Shown here: piece by piece, positions 54,377 through 63,464 of the stretch
Layout: each line of letters begins with the position of its first letter
Position numbering within the stretch: position 1 is the first letter of the stretch
NCBI RefSeq assembly: GCF_000425265.1
Contig: NZ_AUDC01000011.1
Span: 62,001-126,000, forward strand
DNA: 64,000 nt
DNA from: Maridesulfovibrio zosterae DSM 11974
Lineage (GTDB): Bacteria; Desulfobacterota; Desulfovibrionia; Desulfovibrionales; Desulfovibrionaceae
Direction of reading: 5' to 3'
Notes under the pieces: generated by a model
Database searches by the model: none
Told to the model about the DNA's origin: nothing
The model's input: only the letters and a program-made list of their open reading frames with translations
Made by a program: the position numbers and the translations under genes

Positions 54377-54855
54377 TACAGTCTCCCGTTAATTAAAGTA
54401 GCTTCAGGAGTTGATGAAGCATACCGACCTCGTGCCGAATATACATTACGATCTTTCGGCGTTATCTGGCGATGCAGAAAATCCAGCATGGAAGAAGATT
54501 GTTCGAGCAAAGCATGTGCAAGCTGATGGTTTTTGGTTGCCTGCACTCCACACTTCTGCTCATTCTCGTCAATTTTAGCCAAAGTCTTTTCGATGACAAC
54601 TCGGTGTTCGTCAGCAATAGCAGGAAGTATTTCGCTAATCCTCTGGGCTGAAGAGTCAAACTTTTGAACGAACGATCTCAGTGAAAAGCGTTCCGCTGAT
54701 ATCTGGCGCATAAGCTCCTGAATAACCAGCTCAACTCTGGTAACACCATGAGGATCCTTGTTCATGAGAAGGGAAAATTCTTCTTGAAGGAGCATAGAAA
54801 GCAACAAGACCGCCTTTGACTGCCTGTCAAGATTTTCCTGTATAAGCTTAATCAT
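54376..54855 (-). CDS. flgN: Flagellar export chaperone FlgN-like
   Basis: 159 residues from the ATG at 54855 (the ribosome binding site GGAGGAG is inside the ORF's earlier ATG). Mostly helical, with LIQENLDRQSKAVLLLSMLLQEEFSLL and a C-terminal LHRQITPKDRNVYSARG segment. FlgN binds the hook-associated proteins FlgK and FlgL, and its gene is directly upstream of flgK here. The family call rests on position, length and helical character. Confidence 0.75.
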   Translation of the reverse strand: MIKLIQENLDRQSKAVLLLSMLLQEEFSLLMNKDPHGVTRVELVIQELMRQISAERFSLRSFVQKFDSSAQRISEILPAIADEHRVVIEKTLAKIDENEQKCGVQATKNHQLAHALLEQSSSMLDFLHRQITPKDRNVYSARGRYASSTPEATLINGRL

Positions 54856-54932
54856 TTCTATCTCCTCCATTCGTTAACAGCATATTTTATTGAACTTTTA
54901 TAATTTTTAAAGATTTCTTAATAATACTTTAG

Positions 54933-55676
54933 CTACAACCCTGCAAGTTTCTTGCCAATTTCTTCAGCTGTAACACCTTGTGTGTAAACCTTTTTGTCAT
55001 GCTCCATTTCGATCTTACGAGCCAGAACTTCGATCTGGGCCAAAGCATCTGTACGACTCATAGGTTTTGCAGCTTTTTGACTTTTACTTGCGACAGTCGT
55101 GACTTGATCATTATCGCGCATAGCTTTTCGCTCTACGCGCTGTTCAAAAGTAAAATCTTCATCTTCAAGAGAGATTCCCGGCTTAGGTATGGGGATACCG
55201 GGAAGACCATTATCACTGACCACATTTTTATTTATGCTTTTCTTTCCGGAACGGGTTCCCTTACGGTCCACTTCATCAAGAGTTTTCAATGCAGTTGAAT
55301 TCCCAGTACCGGGCAACGTTTCCTTACTGGCGTTATCCAGCTTAGAGCGAAGCTGCTGATAAAGCATATCACTAAGCCCGATACCGCCGCCTTCAGCCAG
55401 CTTCTCAGAAAAATCTTTATCAAACATCGCTGTATACTGCTGTTCATACTGACCGGTCAGATACCCAGACTTAGGAACATTCTTACGCATCTGCTGCCAG
55501 ATCTTACCCATGAAAACAGCCTCAAATTTTGTGCAGGCATCACGAAGCTTAGCATCTGGTTCCTTACCACCAGCCAATCTATCGTTTAAGGAATTGAGCT
55601 TAGTCTTGAATCCTTCCAGTTGCTTACTTTCAACAGTAGCTGTGGTTACAGCTGTATTCATTGCGGATTCTATCAT
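54933..55676 (-). CDS. flgJ: Flagellar rod protein FlgJ, no muramidase domain
   Basis: 247 residues from the ATG at 55676, one base after the flgI stop. The rod-capping domain is at the N-terminus (DAKLRDACTKFEAVFMGKIWQQMRKNVPKSG, then GGIGLSDMLYQQLRSKLD). The enterobacterial glucosaminidase domain is missing; the C-terminal 100 residues are charged and unlike it. Peptidoglycan cutting would need another enzyme, for example mltA or a separate hydrolase. Confidence 0.88.
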   Translation of the reverse strand: MIESAMNTAVTTATVESKQLEGFKTKLNSLNDRLAGGKEPDAKLRDACTKFEAVFMGKIWQQMRKNVPKSGYLTGQYEQQYTAMFDKDFSEKLAEGGGIGLSDMLYQQLRSKLDNASKETLPGTGNSTALKTLDEVDRKGTRSGKKSINKNVVSDNGLPGIPIPKPGISLEDEDFTFEQRVERKAMRDNDQVTTVASKSQKAAKPMSRTDALAQIEVLARKIEMEHDKKVYTQGVTAEEIGKKLAGL

Positions 55677-55677
55677 T

Positions 55678-56811
55678 TTAGATAACCTCCAATTCTGCGT
55701 GCAATGCTCCGGCAACCTTCATAGTTCTCAGAATTGAGATCAGATCGCGAGGTGTTGCGCCAATGGAATTTAGACCGTCAACCAGTTCCTGCAAAGTAGC
55801 CCCTTCAACAAGCATCAACCTATTATTGTCCTCTTGAACATTAAGGTCTGTTTCAGGTGTGGAGACCGTTTCTGCCCCCTCAGGAGCAAAAGGACCGGGC
55901 TGACTTACATCTGCCCCTTCAGCCACAACAACCTGCAGATTACCATGAGCAATAGCGACTTTGGTCAGACGGACGTTACGTCCAAGGACAACGGTTCCTG
56001 TCTTTTCATCCACAACAACCTTAGCCTTGACGTCGGGTGAAATTTCAAGATCTTCAAGCGCCGCCATCAGCGGGACCATGTTACCTACAAACTGTTCTGG
56101 AATTGCAATATCAATTGTTGAAGCGTCTACTGCATTGGCAAAAGAACCACCGACAACTCCGTTAATTCTTTTAACCACCTGCATGGCAGTTCCAAAATCA
56201 GACATACTCATATTAATTGTAATCTTTCTCTGCCTGTTAAATTCAAAAGGCACTGACCTTTCAATAGTTGCACCAGAAGGAATGCGGGCAACAGTAACAA
56301 CGTTCTTAGAAGCAGAAGCAGCCTCACCTGATGTAGAAAAACCACCGACAGTAAGAGCTCCCTGCGCCAAAGCATAAACATTACCGTCTATACCTTTAAG
56401 AGGTGTTAAAAGAAGCACTCCGCCGAAAAGAGATTTTGAATCACCTATAGATGAAATAGTTACATCCAATGGAGAACCGGGTCTGGCGGAAACAGGCATT
56501 TTTGCAGTGACCATAACAGCGGCGACGTTCTTAGGCTTGATAGAAGAACGGTCAACCTGCACACCCATTTTTTCAAGCATGTTGATCATAGAGGTAATTG
56601 TGAATGCAGAGTTAGTTCCGTCACCGGTTCCTGACAAACCGACAACCAGACCGTATCCGACTAGATCGTTGTCACGCACCCCGCTAAAAGAAGAGATATC
56701 TTTCAGCCTGACAGCCTCAGCTGGCTGTGCATGCATTAGTACGATGAACAGAAGCAATACGACTGCCGCAAGCCCTGCTGTATAACTGTTCATCCTGTTA
56801 GCGATTTCCAT
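55678..56811 (-). CDS. flgI: Flagellar P-ring protein FlgI
   Basis: 377 residues from the second ATG (56811), 5 bases after GGAGG. A signal peptide ([27 protein letters not shown]) is followed by the FlgI core with [21 protein letters not shown] and a C-terminal [33 protein letters not shown]. It builds the periplasmic ring around the rod. Next gene is flgJ. Confidence 0.95.
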   Translation of the reverse strand: MEIANRMNSYTAGLAAVVLLLFIVLMHAQPAEAVRLKDISSFSGVRDNDLVGYGLVVGLSGTGDGTNSAFTITSMINMLEKMGVQVDRSSIKPKNVAAVMVTAKMPVSARPGSPLDVTISSIGDSKSLFGGVLLLTPLKGIDGNVYALAQGALTVGGFSTSGEAASASKNVVTVARIPSGATIERSVPFEFNRQRKITINMSMSDFGTAMQVVKRINGVVGGSFANAVDASTIDIAIPEQFVGNMVPLMAALEDLEISPDVKAKVVVDEKTGTVVLGRNVRLTKVAIAHGNLQVVVAEGADVSQPGPFAPEGAETVSTPETDLNVQEDNNRLMLVEGATLQELVDGLNSIGATPRDLISILRTMKVAGALHAELEVI

Positions 56812-56879
56812 CATTTCCTCCGTTAATCAACTATGACTCTTTTACAAAAACTTGCAGATACCTGATCATTAAAACTGAG

Positions 56880-57578
56880 CTAGAAAGGCCATACATTGTC
56901 GATAATTCTGGATAACCATCCTGGCCTCTGCTTATCGGCAAGAATACCGCGTCCGTAGACTTCTATATGAGCATCAGCCAGATAACTGGACTGAACAGTG
57001 TTACTGGGTCCGATATCACGCTGCCTAAGCAACCCGCGAACGACAAGAACCTGCGTTTCATCATTTATGCGGACCTGCCTAGCGCCTTCAATCTGCATTA
57101 CATTACCGGGGAGTATTCTAACTATGCGACACGCAACTGAAGCAGAAAGATTTGACTCATTTTTGGCTTCGCCCGTGCTCTTAAACTTGTTTGACATGGA
57201 AGAGCTAAGCAAAGGATCTGTGCCGGCACTACCCTTGAGATTAAAAGGATCGACTGCACCAAGCGCTCCGCCGTAAAAATTTGTTACACTTAGCCCTGTT
57301 GTATTTTCTTTCTCAGCCTTTGAATTGGATGTATGTTTGCCTGAACTGTTTTCAGTAACAGAGACAACTACAATATCACCTATTCGGCGCGCGCGGTTGT
57401 CATCAAAAAGATATTCAGAATCAGTTGAGCCGAATAGCGACCCAGGGTTATTCATCGGCTCAGGCTTATACTGTGCAGGCGGAGTCATCACCGGCATTGG
57501 TGTCGGAGCCTTCTTGGCAGGAGAACACCCCGCGCATATGGCTGAAACAAGCAAAACTGCCAGTAGTGATTTTTTCAT
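56880..57578 (-). CDS. flgH: Flagellar L-ring lipoprotein FlgH
   Basis: 232 residues from the ATG at 57578 (GGAGGAA upstream). The signal ends in a lipobox ICAGC, so it is an outer membrane lipoprotein. The core has GSLFGSTDSEYLFDDNRARRIGDIVVVSVTENSSGKH and GNVMQIEGARQVRINDETQVLVVRGLLRQRDI. It forms the outer ring with FlgI. It follows flgA by 22 bases. Confidence 0.94.
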   Translation of the reverse strand: MKKSLLAVLLVSAICAGCSPAKKAPTPMPVMTPPAQYKPEPMNNPGSLFGSTDSEYLFDDNRARRIGDIVVVSVTENSSGKHTSNSKAEKENTTGLSVTNFYGGALGAVDPFNLKGSAGTDPLLSSSMSNKFKSTGEAKNESNLSASVACRIVRILPGNVMQIEGARQVRINDETQVLVVRGLLRQRDIGPSNTVQSSYLADAHIEVYGRGILADKQRPGWLSRIIDNVWPF

Positions 57579-57600
57579 TTTTTTATTCCTCCGCTTATAC

Positions 57601-58605
57601 TTACTTGACCTGAACGGTCTGTGCATTAATAACTGTTCCAACGATCTTTCTCTTACTTTGCAAATTGCGTACCGTAATATTCTGACCGACCCCACCATCT
57701 TCCAAAGACTCAACAGGAACAGTCAGTTTCAAGTGCTTACTTTTAAAAACAAGAGTGACCTTGTCACCACGCGAGATTACAGGTGCAGGCTCAATAGAAG
57801 TATTCATGATTGGCTGCCCTGTTCCAATAGGGATTTTAATCCGCCAGGGACCACCCTTTCCATCCCACACACGATCACCAAGGTGTGCCATATTCTTACT
57901 CTTCCAGGTAATAAGATCGGGAGTTAACAGCTCTTTGCGGTTCAGCGGGCGAACAGGACAGGGAACAGGTTTCCAAACATCAACAAAGACAGAACCGGAC
58001 AACTGCCTGAGCACCTGTCCGTCAATACTAACCACTTCCATTCTAAAACTATTTGAACCGGGAGTCAGAGCTCGGGGGATCTTTACTCTGAGTCCGTCCA
58101 TTGAATCCTTAAAAAAAAGATGCTCAGGCAACCTGAAATCTCTAAATTTGTAATCTCCACCACCTAGCTTGGCTTGAGGCGTCAAGACTTTGACCACTGC
58201 TCTTTTAAGATCTTCCTCAGACATCACTCTTCCACCGGACTGCATACTCAAGGAAGATGGAATTATACAATTGGAAACAAGATCACCAAGATAATGCTTG
58301 AGAGCAACACGTAATTTTTTGCGATTAACCCTAACAGGTTTGCGACCTACAGAAGGAGCATTCCATAATTCTACACCAGACAATTTCGCTTTAGTCTGAG
58401 CTGGGAGTTCACCATAAAACTCAGCTATATCCCCCAGAGTCACTCTGGGAGTATTTACAACTGCGGCAGACTTGATTTTAATTCGCCAAGATGTATCCTG
58501 TTTGGATGCAGCGACTGGAGATGCCCATAAAACAACGACAAAAGCTGCAACCAGAAACAGAACCTTAATTTTGCGATTTTCATTCATAAATACTGCCTTA
58601 GTCAT
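57601..58605 (-). CDS. flgA: Flagellar P-ring assembly chaperone FlgA
   Basis: 334 residues with a signal peptide (VLFLVAAFVVVLWASPVAAS) and a C-terminal SAF-type domain (RPLNRKELLTPDLITWKSKNM, IGTGQPIMNTSIEPAPVISRGDKVTLVFK). It helps FlgI assemble in the periplasm. Two ATGs (58605 and 58587) are in frame and the start is not certain. It lies between flgG and flgH. Confidence 0.85.
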   Translation of the reverse strand: MTKAVFMNENRKIKVLFLVAAFVVVLWASPVAASKQDTSWRIKIKSAAVVNTPRVTLGDIAEFYGELPAQTKAKLSGVELWNAPSVGRKPVRVNRKKLRVALKHYLGDLVSNCIIPSSLSMQSGGRVMSEEDLKRAVVKVLTPQAKLGGGDYKFRDFRLPEHLFFKDSMDGLRVKIPRALTPGSNSFRMEVVSIDGQVLRQLSGSVFVDVWKPVPCPVRPLNRKELLTPDLITWKSKNMAHLGDRVWDGKGGPWRIKIPIGTGQPIMNTSIEPAPVISRGDKVTLVFKSKHLKLTVPVESLEDGGVGQNITVRNLQSKRKIVGTVINAQTVQVK

Positions 58606-58723
58606 AACAAACCATCCTGTCTTAAAACGATGGAGCTGAATAATATTCCAACTCAGCTACCTAAATTACGATTCACAAACACTAAGAATTAAATCATTCG
58701 CTAAGTACTAACCACTTAGCTTA

Positions 58724-59506
58724 TTATCTCTTAACATTAATTGCTGTCTGCAACATGGAGTCAGAAGTGGTGATAGCCTTTGAATTAGTCTCATAAGCTC
58801 TCTGTCCGACAATAAGTCCTACCATCTCGTCGACAAGCTCTACGTTTGAGCCTTCCAAATAACCCTGTGCGAGAGTTCCGAAGCGATCATCACCGGGAGT
58901 TCCCTCAACAGGAGCACCGGAAGCTTCAGTTTCAACATAAAGATTCTTACCGACCGCATTAAGGCCGGGTTCATTGATAAAGTCATAAATAGGCACATCA
59001 ACTGCTGCCAGCTCGATACCGTTTTTATCCAGAGCAGCGAAGTGACCATCTTCGGAAACTACAACGTTCACAGCTTCGGGTGGAACAATAAACTCAGGCT
59101 GAAGGGCGTAACCATTGGAGGTGACTACACGTCCTTCGTTATCAAGTTTAAACGCACCGGCGCGTGTATATGCTTCCTCACCATTACGGTCGACCCGGAA
59201 GAATCCCTGACCTTCAATAGCAAGATCAAGAGGGTTACCGGTACTTTCAAAAGAACCCTGACTAAAAAATTTATGAATACTGACTTCCTTAACCCCCATA
59301 CCTACTTGCATACCGGTAGGAAGCTTATTTCCACCTTCTGTGGCAGAGCCGGCAATTTTCATGGTCTGATACATAAGGTCCTCAAATTCTACTCTGCTTT
59401 TTTTGAACCCCTGAGTGTTCACGTTAGCAAGGTTATTCGAAAGAACATTAATGTGTGTCTGCTGAGCAACCATACCAGTTGCTGCTGTCCAAAGTGAGCG
59501 CATCAT
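58724..59506 (-). CDS. flgG: Flagellar distal rod protein FlgG
   Basis: 260 residues, normal for FlgG. Typical are MRSLWTAATGMVAQQTHINVLSNNLANVNTQGFKKSR at the N-terminus and ALQPEFIVPPEAVNVVVSEDG plus EGSNVELVDEMVGLIVGQRAYETNSKAI at the C-terminus. The second ATG (59503) is equally possible as the start. It follows flgF by 18 bases. Confidence 0.96.
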   Translation of the reverse strand: MMRSLWTAATGMVAQQTHINVLSNNLANVNTQGFKKSRVEFEDLMYQTMKIAGSATEGGNKLPTGMQVGMGVKEVSIHKFFSQGSFESTGNPLDLAIEGQGFFRVDRNGEEAYTRAGAFKLDNEGRVVTSNGYALQPEFIVPPEAVNVVVSEDGHFAALDKNGIELAAVDVPIYDFINEPGLNAVGKNLYVETEASGAPVEGTPGDDRFGTLAQGYLEGSNVELVDEMVGLIVGQRAYETNSKAITTSDSMLQTAINVKR

Positions 59507-59524
59507 AACTTTATCCCCCTATAA

Positions 59525-60292
59525 TTAAGTTACCTTGCCGACCTGCTGAATGACTTTCTGGTCCAGCGTGTCGGTGGTGGTAATCATTTTCTGATACATT
59601 TCGAAGCTGCGCTGACATTCGATCATCGCAACCATTTCATTGACGACTTCAACATTAGATTTTTCAATATAGCCCTGAACAAGCTCACCCTCTGCAGGAA
59701 CTTCTTCCCCGCCATCAATAGTATAAAGGTTCTCACCTTCCTTTTTGAGGGATCGGGCATCAGCAGGCTGTACAAAATCAAGCTGAGCTATCTGCTGCCC
59801 GTCGGCAGTAATGACACCTTCAGCATCAATAACTATATTTGAACGAGGCGGCACAGAAACCTCACCACCATTAGCCATCACGGGATACCCTTGCTCGGTA
59901 ATGATCACACCTTCAGGAGAAAGAGAAAAAACACCGCTTCGTGTTAAAAACTCACCACCGTCTTTTTGAACTTTTAAAAAACCGTCACCCCGTATAGCAA
60001 CATCAAGCGGGTTGCCAGTTTTTTGAAAAGCTCCTTGCGACATATCGATGACTTCCTCAGAAAGTCTGGGGCGGGCCATAATTTTTGGGGCAGGAAACAT
60101 ATCCTTGTCCCTTATAAAAGGTTTGGCATCCACCACATAATCATGAGCAAACCTCTGAAAGGTATCCTGAAACGCACAATTATCGCGTTTAAAGCCTGTA
60201 GTATTGACGTTGGCCAAATTATTGGCGCTTATATCAATCCTATGCTCGTTGGACATCGCCCCGAATAAAGCACTAAAAACACTTGATTGCAT
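59525..60292 (-). CDS. flgF: Flagellar proximal rod protein FlgF
   Basis: 255 residues with the N-terminal rod motif (EHRIDISANNLANVNTTGFKRD) and the C-terminal helix EKSNVEVVNEMVAMIECQRSFEMYQKMI. It is the first gene of the - strand flagellar operon, behind a sigma-54-type promoter at 60341-60361. Confidence 0.92.
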   Translation of the reverse strand: MQSSVFSALFGAMSNEHRIDISANNLANVNTTGFKRDNCAFQDTFQRFAHDYVVDAKPFIRDKDMFPAPKIMARPRLSEEVIDMSQGAFQKTGNPLDVAIRGDGFLKVQKDGGEFLTRSGVFSLSPEGVIITEQGYPVMANGGEVSVPPRSNIVIDAEGVITADGQQIAQLDFVQPADARSLKKEGENLYTIDGGEEVPAEGELVQGYIEKSNVEVVNEMVAMIECQRSFEMYQKMITTTDTLDQKVIQQVGKVT

Positions 60293-60340
60293 GTCTATTT
60301 CTCCTGAAAAAGATGTTCACAACATCTGGGTCTACCCTCT

Positions 60341-60361
60341 CTTTGCAAACTGCAGGCCAAG
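60341..60361 (-). promoter_or_regulatory. Sigma-54 promoter of the flgF operon
   Basis: On the - strand CTTGGCCTGCAGTTTGCAAA has the GG and GC exactly 10 bases apart (TTGGCC-N-TTGCA), about 50 bases before the flgF start. Flagellar rod/ring operons are often RpoN-controlled. Confidence 0.6.
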
Positions 60362-60465
60362 TTCCACATCAAAATAACTCTCGAATTAGTCCTGATTTTC
60401 TAATCCTAAAAACCCAAGCATCTACAAAACAAGTTAATAGATTTTAATACTTGAATTAATTTTCC

Positions 60466-60503
60466 ATAAAAAAATCCCGGCTCAGCACTGCTGAACCGGG
60501 ATT
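60466..60503 (-). terminator. Terminator after the Gly/Pro/Ala-rich gene
   Basis: AATCCCGG-TCAG pairs with CTGA-CCGGGATT (one mismatch) followed by Ts on the - strand (A-run 60468-60474). It ends the gene at 60527-60799 before the flgF promoter. Confidence 0.85.
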
Positions 60504-60526
60504 AAATAGACTATGAAAAATATTTA

Positions 60527-60799
60527 TCAGATCGTATGAAAAACAATTCCTCCTACTCTGATTTCTGGAACTATACCCTGTGTTACATTAGGAGCAATAT
60601 AACTCTGAGTTGCATCTGTCACTTCAAATGCGGTTGTAGCCTCAACGCTTCTTGTGCCCTGTGTTGCTGGATAAATTTCAACATGCCCAGCAGGACCTGG
60701 CACAGTACTACCTGAAGGACCAGCTGAAAAAGTCGCAGCAGGAGCGGCTTGAACATGCCCTGCAGGGCCGGCAACTATATTATCAGTCAAAACAGGCAT
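60527..60799 (-). CDS. Small Gly/Pro/Ala/Thr-rich protein with short repeats
   Basis: 90 residues, start ATG with AGGGG 8 bases upstream and its own terminator, so it is probably real. The middle has repeated short phrases (AGPAGHVQ, AGPSG, PGPAGHVE) and a Thr-rich tail (TTAFEVTDATQSYIAPNVTQG). There is no signal peptide or helix. I do not recognise the family. A - strand promoter (TTGACA with TATTAT 16 bases on) lies upstream. Confidence 0.55.
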   Translation of the reverse strand: MPVLTDNIVAGPAGHVQAAPAATFSAGPSGSTVPGPAGHVEIYPATQGTRSVEATTAFEVTDATQSYIAPNVTQGIVPEIRVGGIVFHTI

Positions 60800-60828
60800 T
60801 GATTTACCCCTATATTAAATTTACTTCT

Positions 60829-60868
60829 TACACTTAATAATAACAACTACTGAAAACATGTCAAATTT
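60829..60868 (-). promoter_or_regulatory. Probable sigma-70 promoter of the small Gly/Pro-rich gene
   Basis: On the - strand TTGACA, 16 bases, then TATTAT. The -10 lies about 35 bases before the start codon. Confidence 0.4.
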
Positions 60869-61012
60869 ACTTTTACAATTTTTGAAAGTCAAATAAGAGT
60901 TTGCACTAGAGTTATTACATATGATAAATGTTACATGATATATAAAATATATAAAACGACAGCATAAGGTGGACACTCCACTACACAGTAATTAAAATAT
61001 TGTATAAAGACT

Positions 61013-61041
61013 TGACATTAAGCCTTGCTACGCCTAAGTTG
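61013..61041 (+). promoter_or_regulatory. Possible promoter of the structured leader RNA
   Basis: TTGACA at 61013-61018 and, 17 bases on, TAAGTT at 61036-61041. The -35 is perfect and the -10 weak. Transcription would begin near 61047. Confidence 0.45.
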
Positions 61042-61046
61042 CTGTC

Positions 61047-61222
61047 CTCGGTGCGGATGTACCTCAGCGTTCCTGAAAGAATCGCAGAAATCTTCAAGTG
61101 GTATGTATATTTACTGAAATTCATTTCATGCAAACCTCTTTCATCCACATCAGGCCTCAATTTGTAACCTTTTGTTGGGTTGTAAGATGCTGAGGTGGGC
61201 CTTTTTCAGGTCCACTTTTTTT
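61047..61222 (+). ncRNA. ssrS: Structured RNA upstream of rimP, possibly 6S RNA
   Basis: A 175-base non-coding stretch with its own promoter and a strong terminator (GTGGGCC with GGTCCAC and a T-run, 61195-61222). ACCTCAGC at 61061-61068 pairs perfectly with GCTGAGGT at 61189-61196, making a closing stem like that of 6S RNA; GTTCCTGAA after the 5' arm and AACC/GGGTT before the 3' arm sit where 6S has its conserved bubble and small hairpin. 6S RNA binds sigma-70 polymerase. The alternative is a transcription attenuator of rimP-nusA-infB. This is by eye only. Confidence 0.42.
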
Positions 61223-61261
61223 ATTTTGTTCGCCTAAGCGATAAGAACACGGGATTAACAC

Positions 61262-61729
61262 GTGGAACAAGGCTCACTTGCCATAAAAATCAGCGAGTTC
61301 GTGGAACCTTCTATTGAATCCATGGGACTCATGCTCTGGGGTGTTGAAGTAACTTCAGCCAATCGCCCTGCTGTAATTATTTATATTGATAGTGCTGACG
61401 GCGTCAGTATTGACCAGTGTGCTGCTGTCAGCAGAGATGTTGGACTCATGCTCGAAGTAGAAGAAATTATCGATAGTGCATATATTTTAGAAGTGTCGTC
61501 CCCAGGACTTGAAAGAAAATTTTTCAAGCCGGAACAACTCTCCGGCTATATAGGTAGAAAGCTGGATGTAGCCCTTATAGTTCCCATTGATGGCCGCAAG
61601 AAATTTAAAGGTTTTCTTGAAGGTACAGATGAGGAAGGACTCCAGCTTAAGCTTGAAGATCAGGAAGATCCCTTCAAATTTGAATGGGATAGAATTAAAA
61701 AAGTAAAACTCATTCACGAGTTTAAATAA
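61262..61729 (+). CDS. rimP: Ribosome maturation factor RimP
   Basis: 155 residues. The N-terminus (VEPSIESMGLMLWGVEVTSANRPAVIIYIDSADGVSIDQCAAVSRD) and EVSSPGLERKFFKPEQLSGYIG are diagnostic. It helps assemble the 30S subunit. The start is a GTG. It is the first gene of the rimP-nusA-ylxR-infB cluster. Confidence 0.93.
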   Translation: MEQGSLAIKISEFVEPSIESMGLMLWGVEVTSANRPAVIIYIDSADGVSIDQCAAVSRDVGLMLEVEEIIDSAYILEVSSPGLERKFFKPEQLSGYIGRKLDVALIVPIDGRKKFKGFLEGTDEEGLQLKLEDQEDPFKFEWDRIKKVKLIHEFK

Positions 61730-61743
61730 ATTAATAGGCAGTC

Positions 61744-61790
61744 ATTCGGCTTGCCGACACAGATTGTGTGTCATGTAAATTGTGCCGAAT
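61744..61790 (+). promoter_or_regulatory. Hairpin in the rimP-nusA gap
   Basis: ATTCGGC at 61744-61750 pairs with GCCGAAT at 61784-61790, with an inner GACACA/TGTGTC stem, ending one base before the nusA ribosome binding site. There is no T-run, so it may affect nusA translation or mRNA stability. Confidence 0.35.
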
Positions 61791-61802
61791 CGGAGGAGAG
61801 AT

Positions 61803-63206
61803 ATGGGTTCTGAACTCAAAAAAGCGATTGACCAGATCAGCAAAGACCGTGGGATTGATAGAGATCTTCTCATTGATACTCTAGAAGAAGCGGTGCGTTC
61901 TTCTGTGGCTCGTAAATACGGTGATGCCATGGATATTGAGGTCAACTTCAACGAAGATGCTGGTGAAATCGAAGTTTACCAATTCAAGGTTGTTGCTGCT
62001 GAAGTAGAAGACGAGATCAGCGAAATAACTCTCGAAGAAGCACAAGCACATGATCCCAATGTCCAGATTGACGATGAAATGGGTTTCAAAGTCAACATTG
62101 AAGATCTCGGACGTATTGCAGCACAATCCGCCAAACAGGTTATTATCCAGCGTATGCGCGATGCTGAGCAGGAAATCATCTTTGATGAATACAAAACACG
62201 CATGCACGAAATTGTGAGCGGTATTATTCAAAGACGTGACCGTTCCGGATGGATTATAAACCTTGGCCGCACAGAAGCTGTTCTGCCTAAAAATGAACAA
62301 ATCCCTCGTGAAAGATACAAACGTGGTGACCGTGTTCAAGCATTCATCATTGACGTTCTCAAAGAAGCACGTGGCCCCCAGGTCACCGTTTCCCGCTCAC
62401 ATCCAGACTACATGACAGCTCTCTTTAAAAGAGAAGTTCCTGAAGTGGACGATGCAACTGTAAAAATTATGGGCGTTGCCCGTGATCCAGGCCTTCGTGC
62501 CAAAGTTGCTGTAAACTCCACAGACCGTGATGTCGATCCAGTCGGAGCATGTGTAGGTATTCGTGGTTCTAGAATCCAAAACATTGTTCAAGAACTTCGT
62601 GGAGAGCGTATCGATATAGTTGTTTGGAGTCAGGACATAGCCATGTACGCTCAGAATGCTCTTTCTCCAGCAGTAATTACTAGAATTGCTGTTGATGAAG
62701 ACGAAAAAACTCTTGAAGTAGTTGTTCCTGATGACCAGCTTACAGTCGCTATCGGCCGTAAAGGTCAGAACGTAAAACTGGCTTCACGTCTTCTCGGCTG
62801 GAAAATTGATGTTTTCACTGAAAGCCGCTACGGAGAAATGAATGCAGCAAGTAAAGGTATGGACCAGCTTGCAAGTGTTGCTGAAATTCCACTGGACAAT
62901 TTTCTCTCTGCCGGTTTTGAAACTGTCAATCAGGTTGCAGGGGCTTCTGAAGAGATTCTCCTTACTATTTCCGGCATGACTCCTTCTAAAGTATCCGATA
63001 TGAAAGCAGCAATTAAACTGCTCGGAATTGGTGACATAGAAGAAGAATTTGAAACTTATCAAGAAGAAGCAGAAGAAACTGTTGAAACTGAAGATTCTGT
63101 TAAATCAGAAGAAACAGACGATGCAGATGAAGCTGCCGAGGAAGTAACTGCCGAAATGGCAGATGAAGAAAGCGAATCCGGAGAAGATGATCCGGAAGAG
63201 AAATAA
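61803..63206 (+). CDS. nusA: Transcription termination/antitermination factor NusA
   Basis: 467 residues from the ATG at 61803 after GGAGGAG (an upstream GTG at 61782 is the ORF limit only). Domains are the N-terminal RNA polymerase-binding region, S1 (IVSGIIQRRDRSGWIINLGRTEAVLP), two KH domains (PVGACVGIRGSRIQNIVQELRGERIDIV; AIGRKGQNVKLASRLLGWKIDV), a C-terminal helix-hairpin-helix-type segment and an acidic tail (EEAEETVETEDSVKSEETDDADEAA). Next is ylxR. Confidence 0.96.
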   Translation: MGSELKKAIDQISKDRGIDRDLLIDTLEEAVRSSVARKYGDAMDIEVNFNEDAGEIEVYQFKVVAAEVEDEISEITLEEAQAHDPNVQIDDEMGFKVNIEDLGRIAAQSAKQVIIQRMRDAEQEIIFDEYKTRMHEIVSGIIQRRDRSGWIINLGRTEAVLPKNEQIPRERYKRGDRVQAFIIDVLKEARGPQVTVSRSHPDYMTALFKREVPEVDDATVKIMGVARDPGLRAKVAVNSTDRDVDPVGACVGIRGSRIQNIVQELRGERIDIVVWSQDIAMYAQNALSPAVITRIAVDEDEKTLEVVVPDDQLTVAIGRKGQNVKLASRLLGWKIDVFTESRYGEMNAASKGMDQLASVAEIPLDNFLSAGFETVNQVAGASEEILLTISGMTPSKVSDMKAAIKLLGIGDIEEEFETYQEEAEETVETEDSVKSEETDDADEAAEEVTAEMADEESESGEDDPEEK

Positions 63207-63218
63207 AGGTAGTTGTAT

Positions 63219-63458
63219 TTGACCGGAAAAGAAAGCAGCAAGCAACACATACCCGAAAGGTCGTGTGTGATTTGCAGGCAGCGTTTTGCCAAGAAAGAAC
63301 TGTTCAGGTTCGTTAGCGGCAAGGGGGCTTCCGATAACGAACTTATTCCGGACGATAAAAAGGTAATGCAAGGCCGTGGATATTATGTCTGCGGCAACGA
63401 AACATGCCTTGAAAGATTTAAATTTTTTCGGCCACGGAAGAAGAAATTCAGGGGGTAG
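63219..63458 (+). CDS. ylxR: YlxR (DUF448) nucleic-acid-binding protein
   Basis: 79 residues if the TTG at 63219 is used (AAAGG 8 bases upstream); an in-frame TTG at 63213 is nearer that site. PERSCVICRQRFAKKELFRFV and GRGYYVCGNETCLERF carry the family's Cys pairs and RGxYxC motif. YlxR is always found between nusA and infB and is thought to bind RNA. Confidence 0.9.
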   Translation: MTGKESSKQHIPERSCVICRQRFAKKELFRFVSGKGASDNELIPDDKKVMQGRGYYVCGNETCLERFKFFRPRKKKFRG

Positions 63459-63464
63459 TATTAT

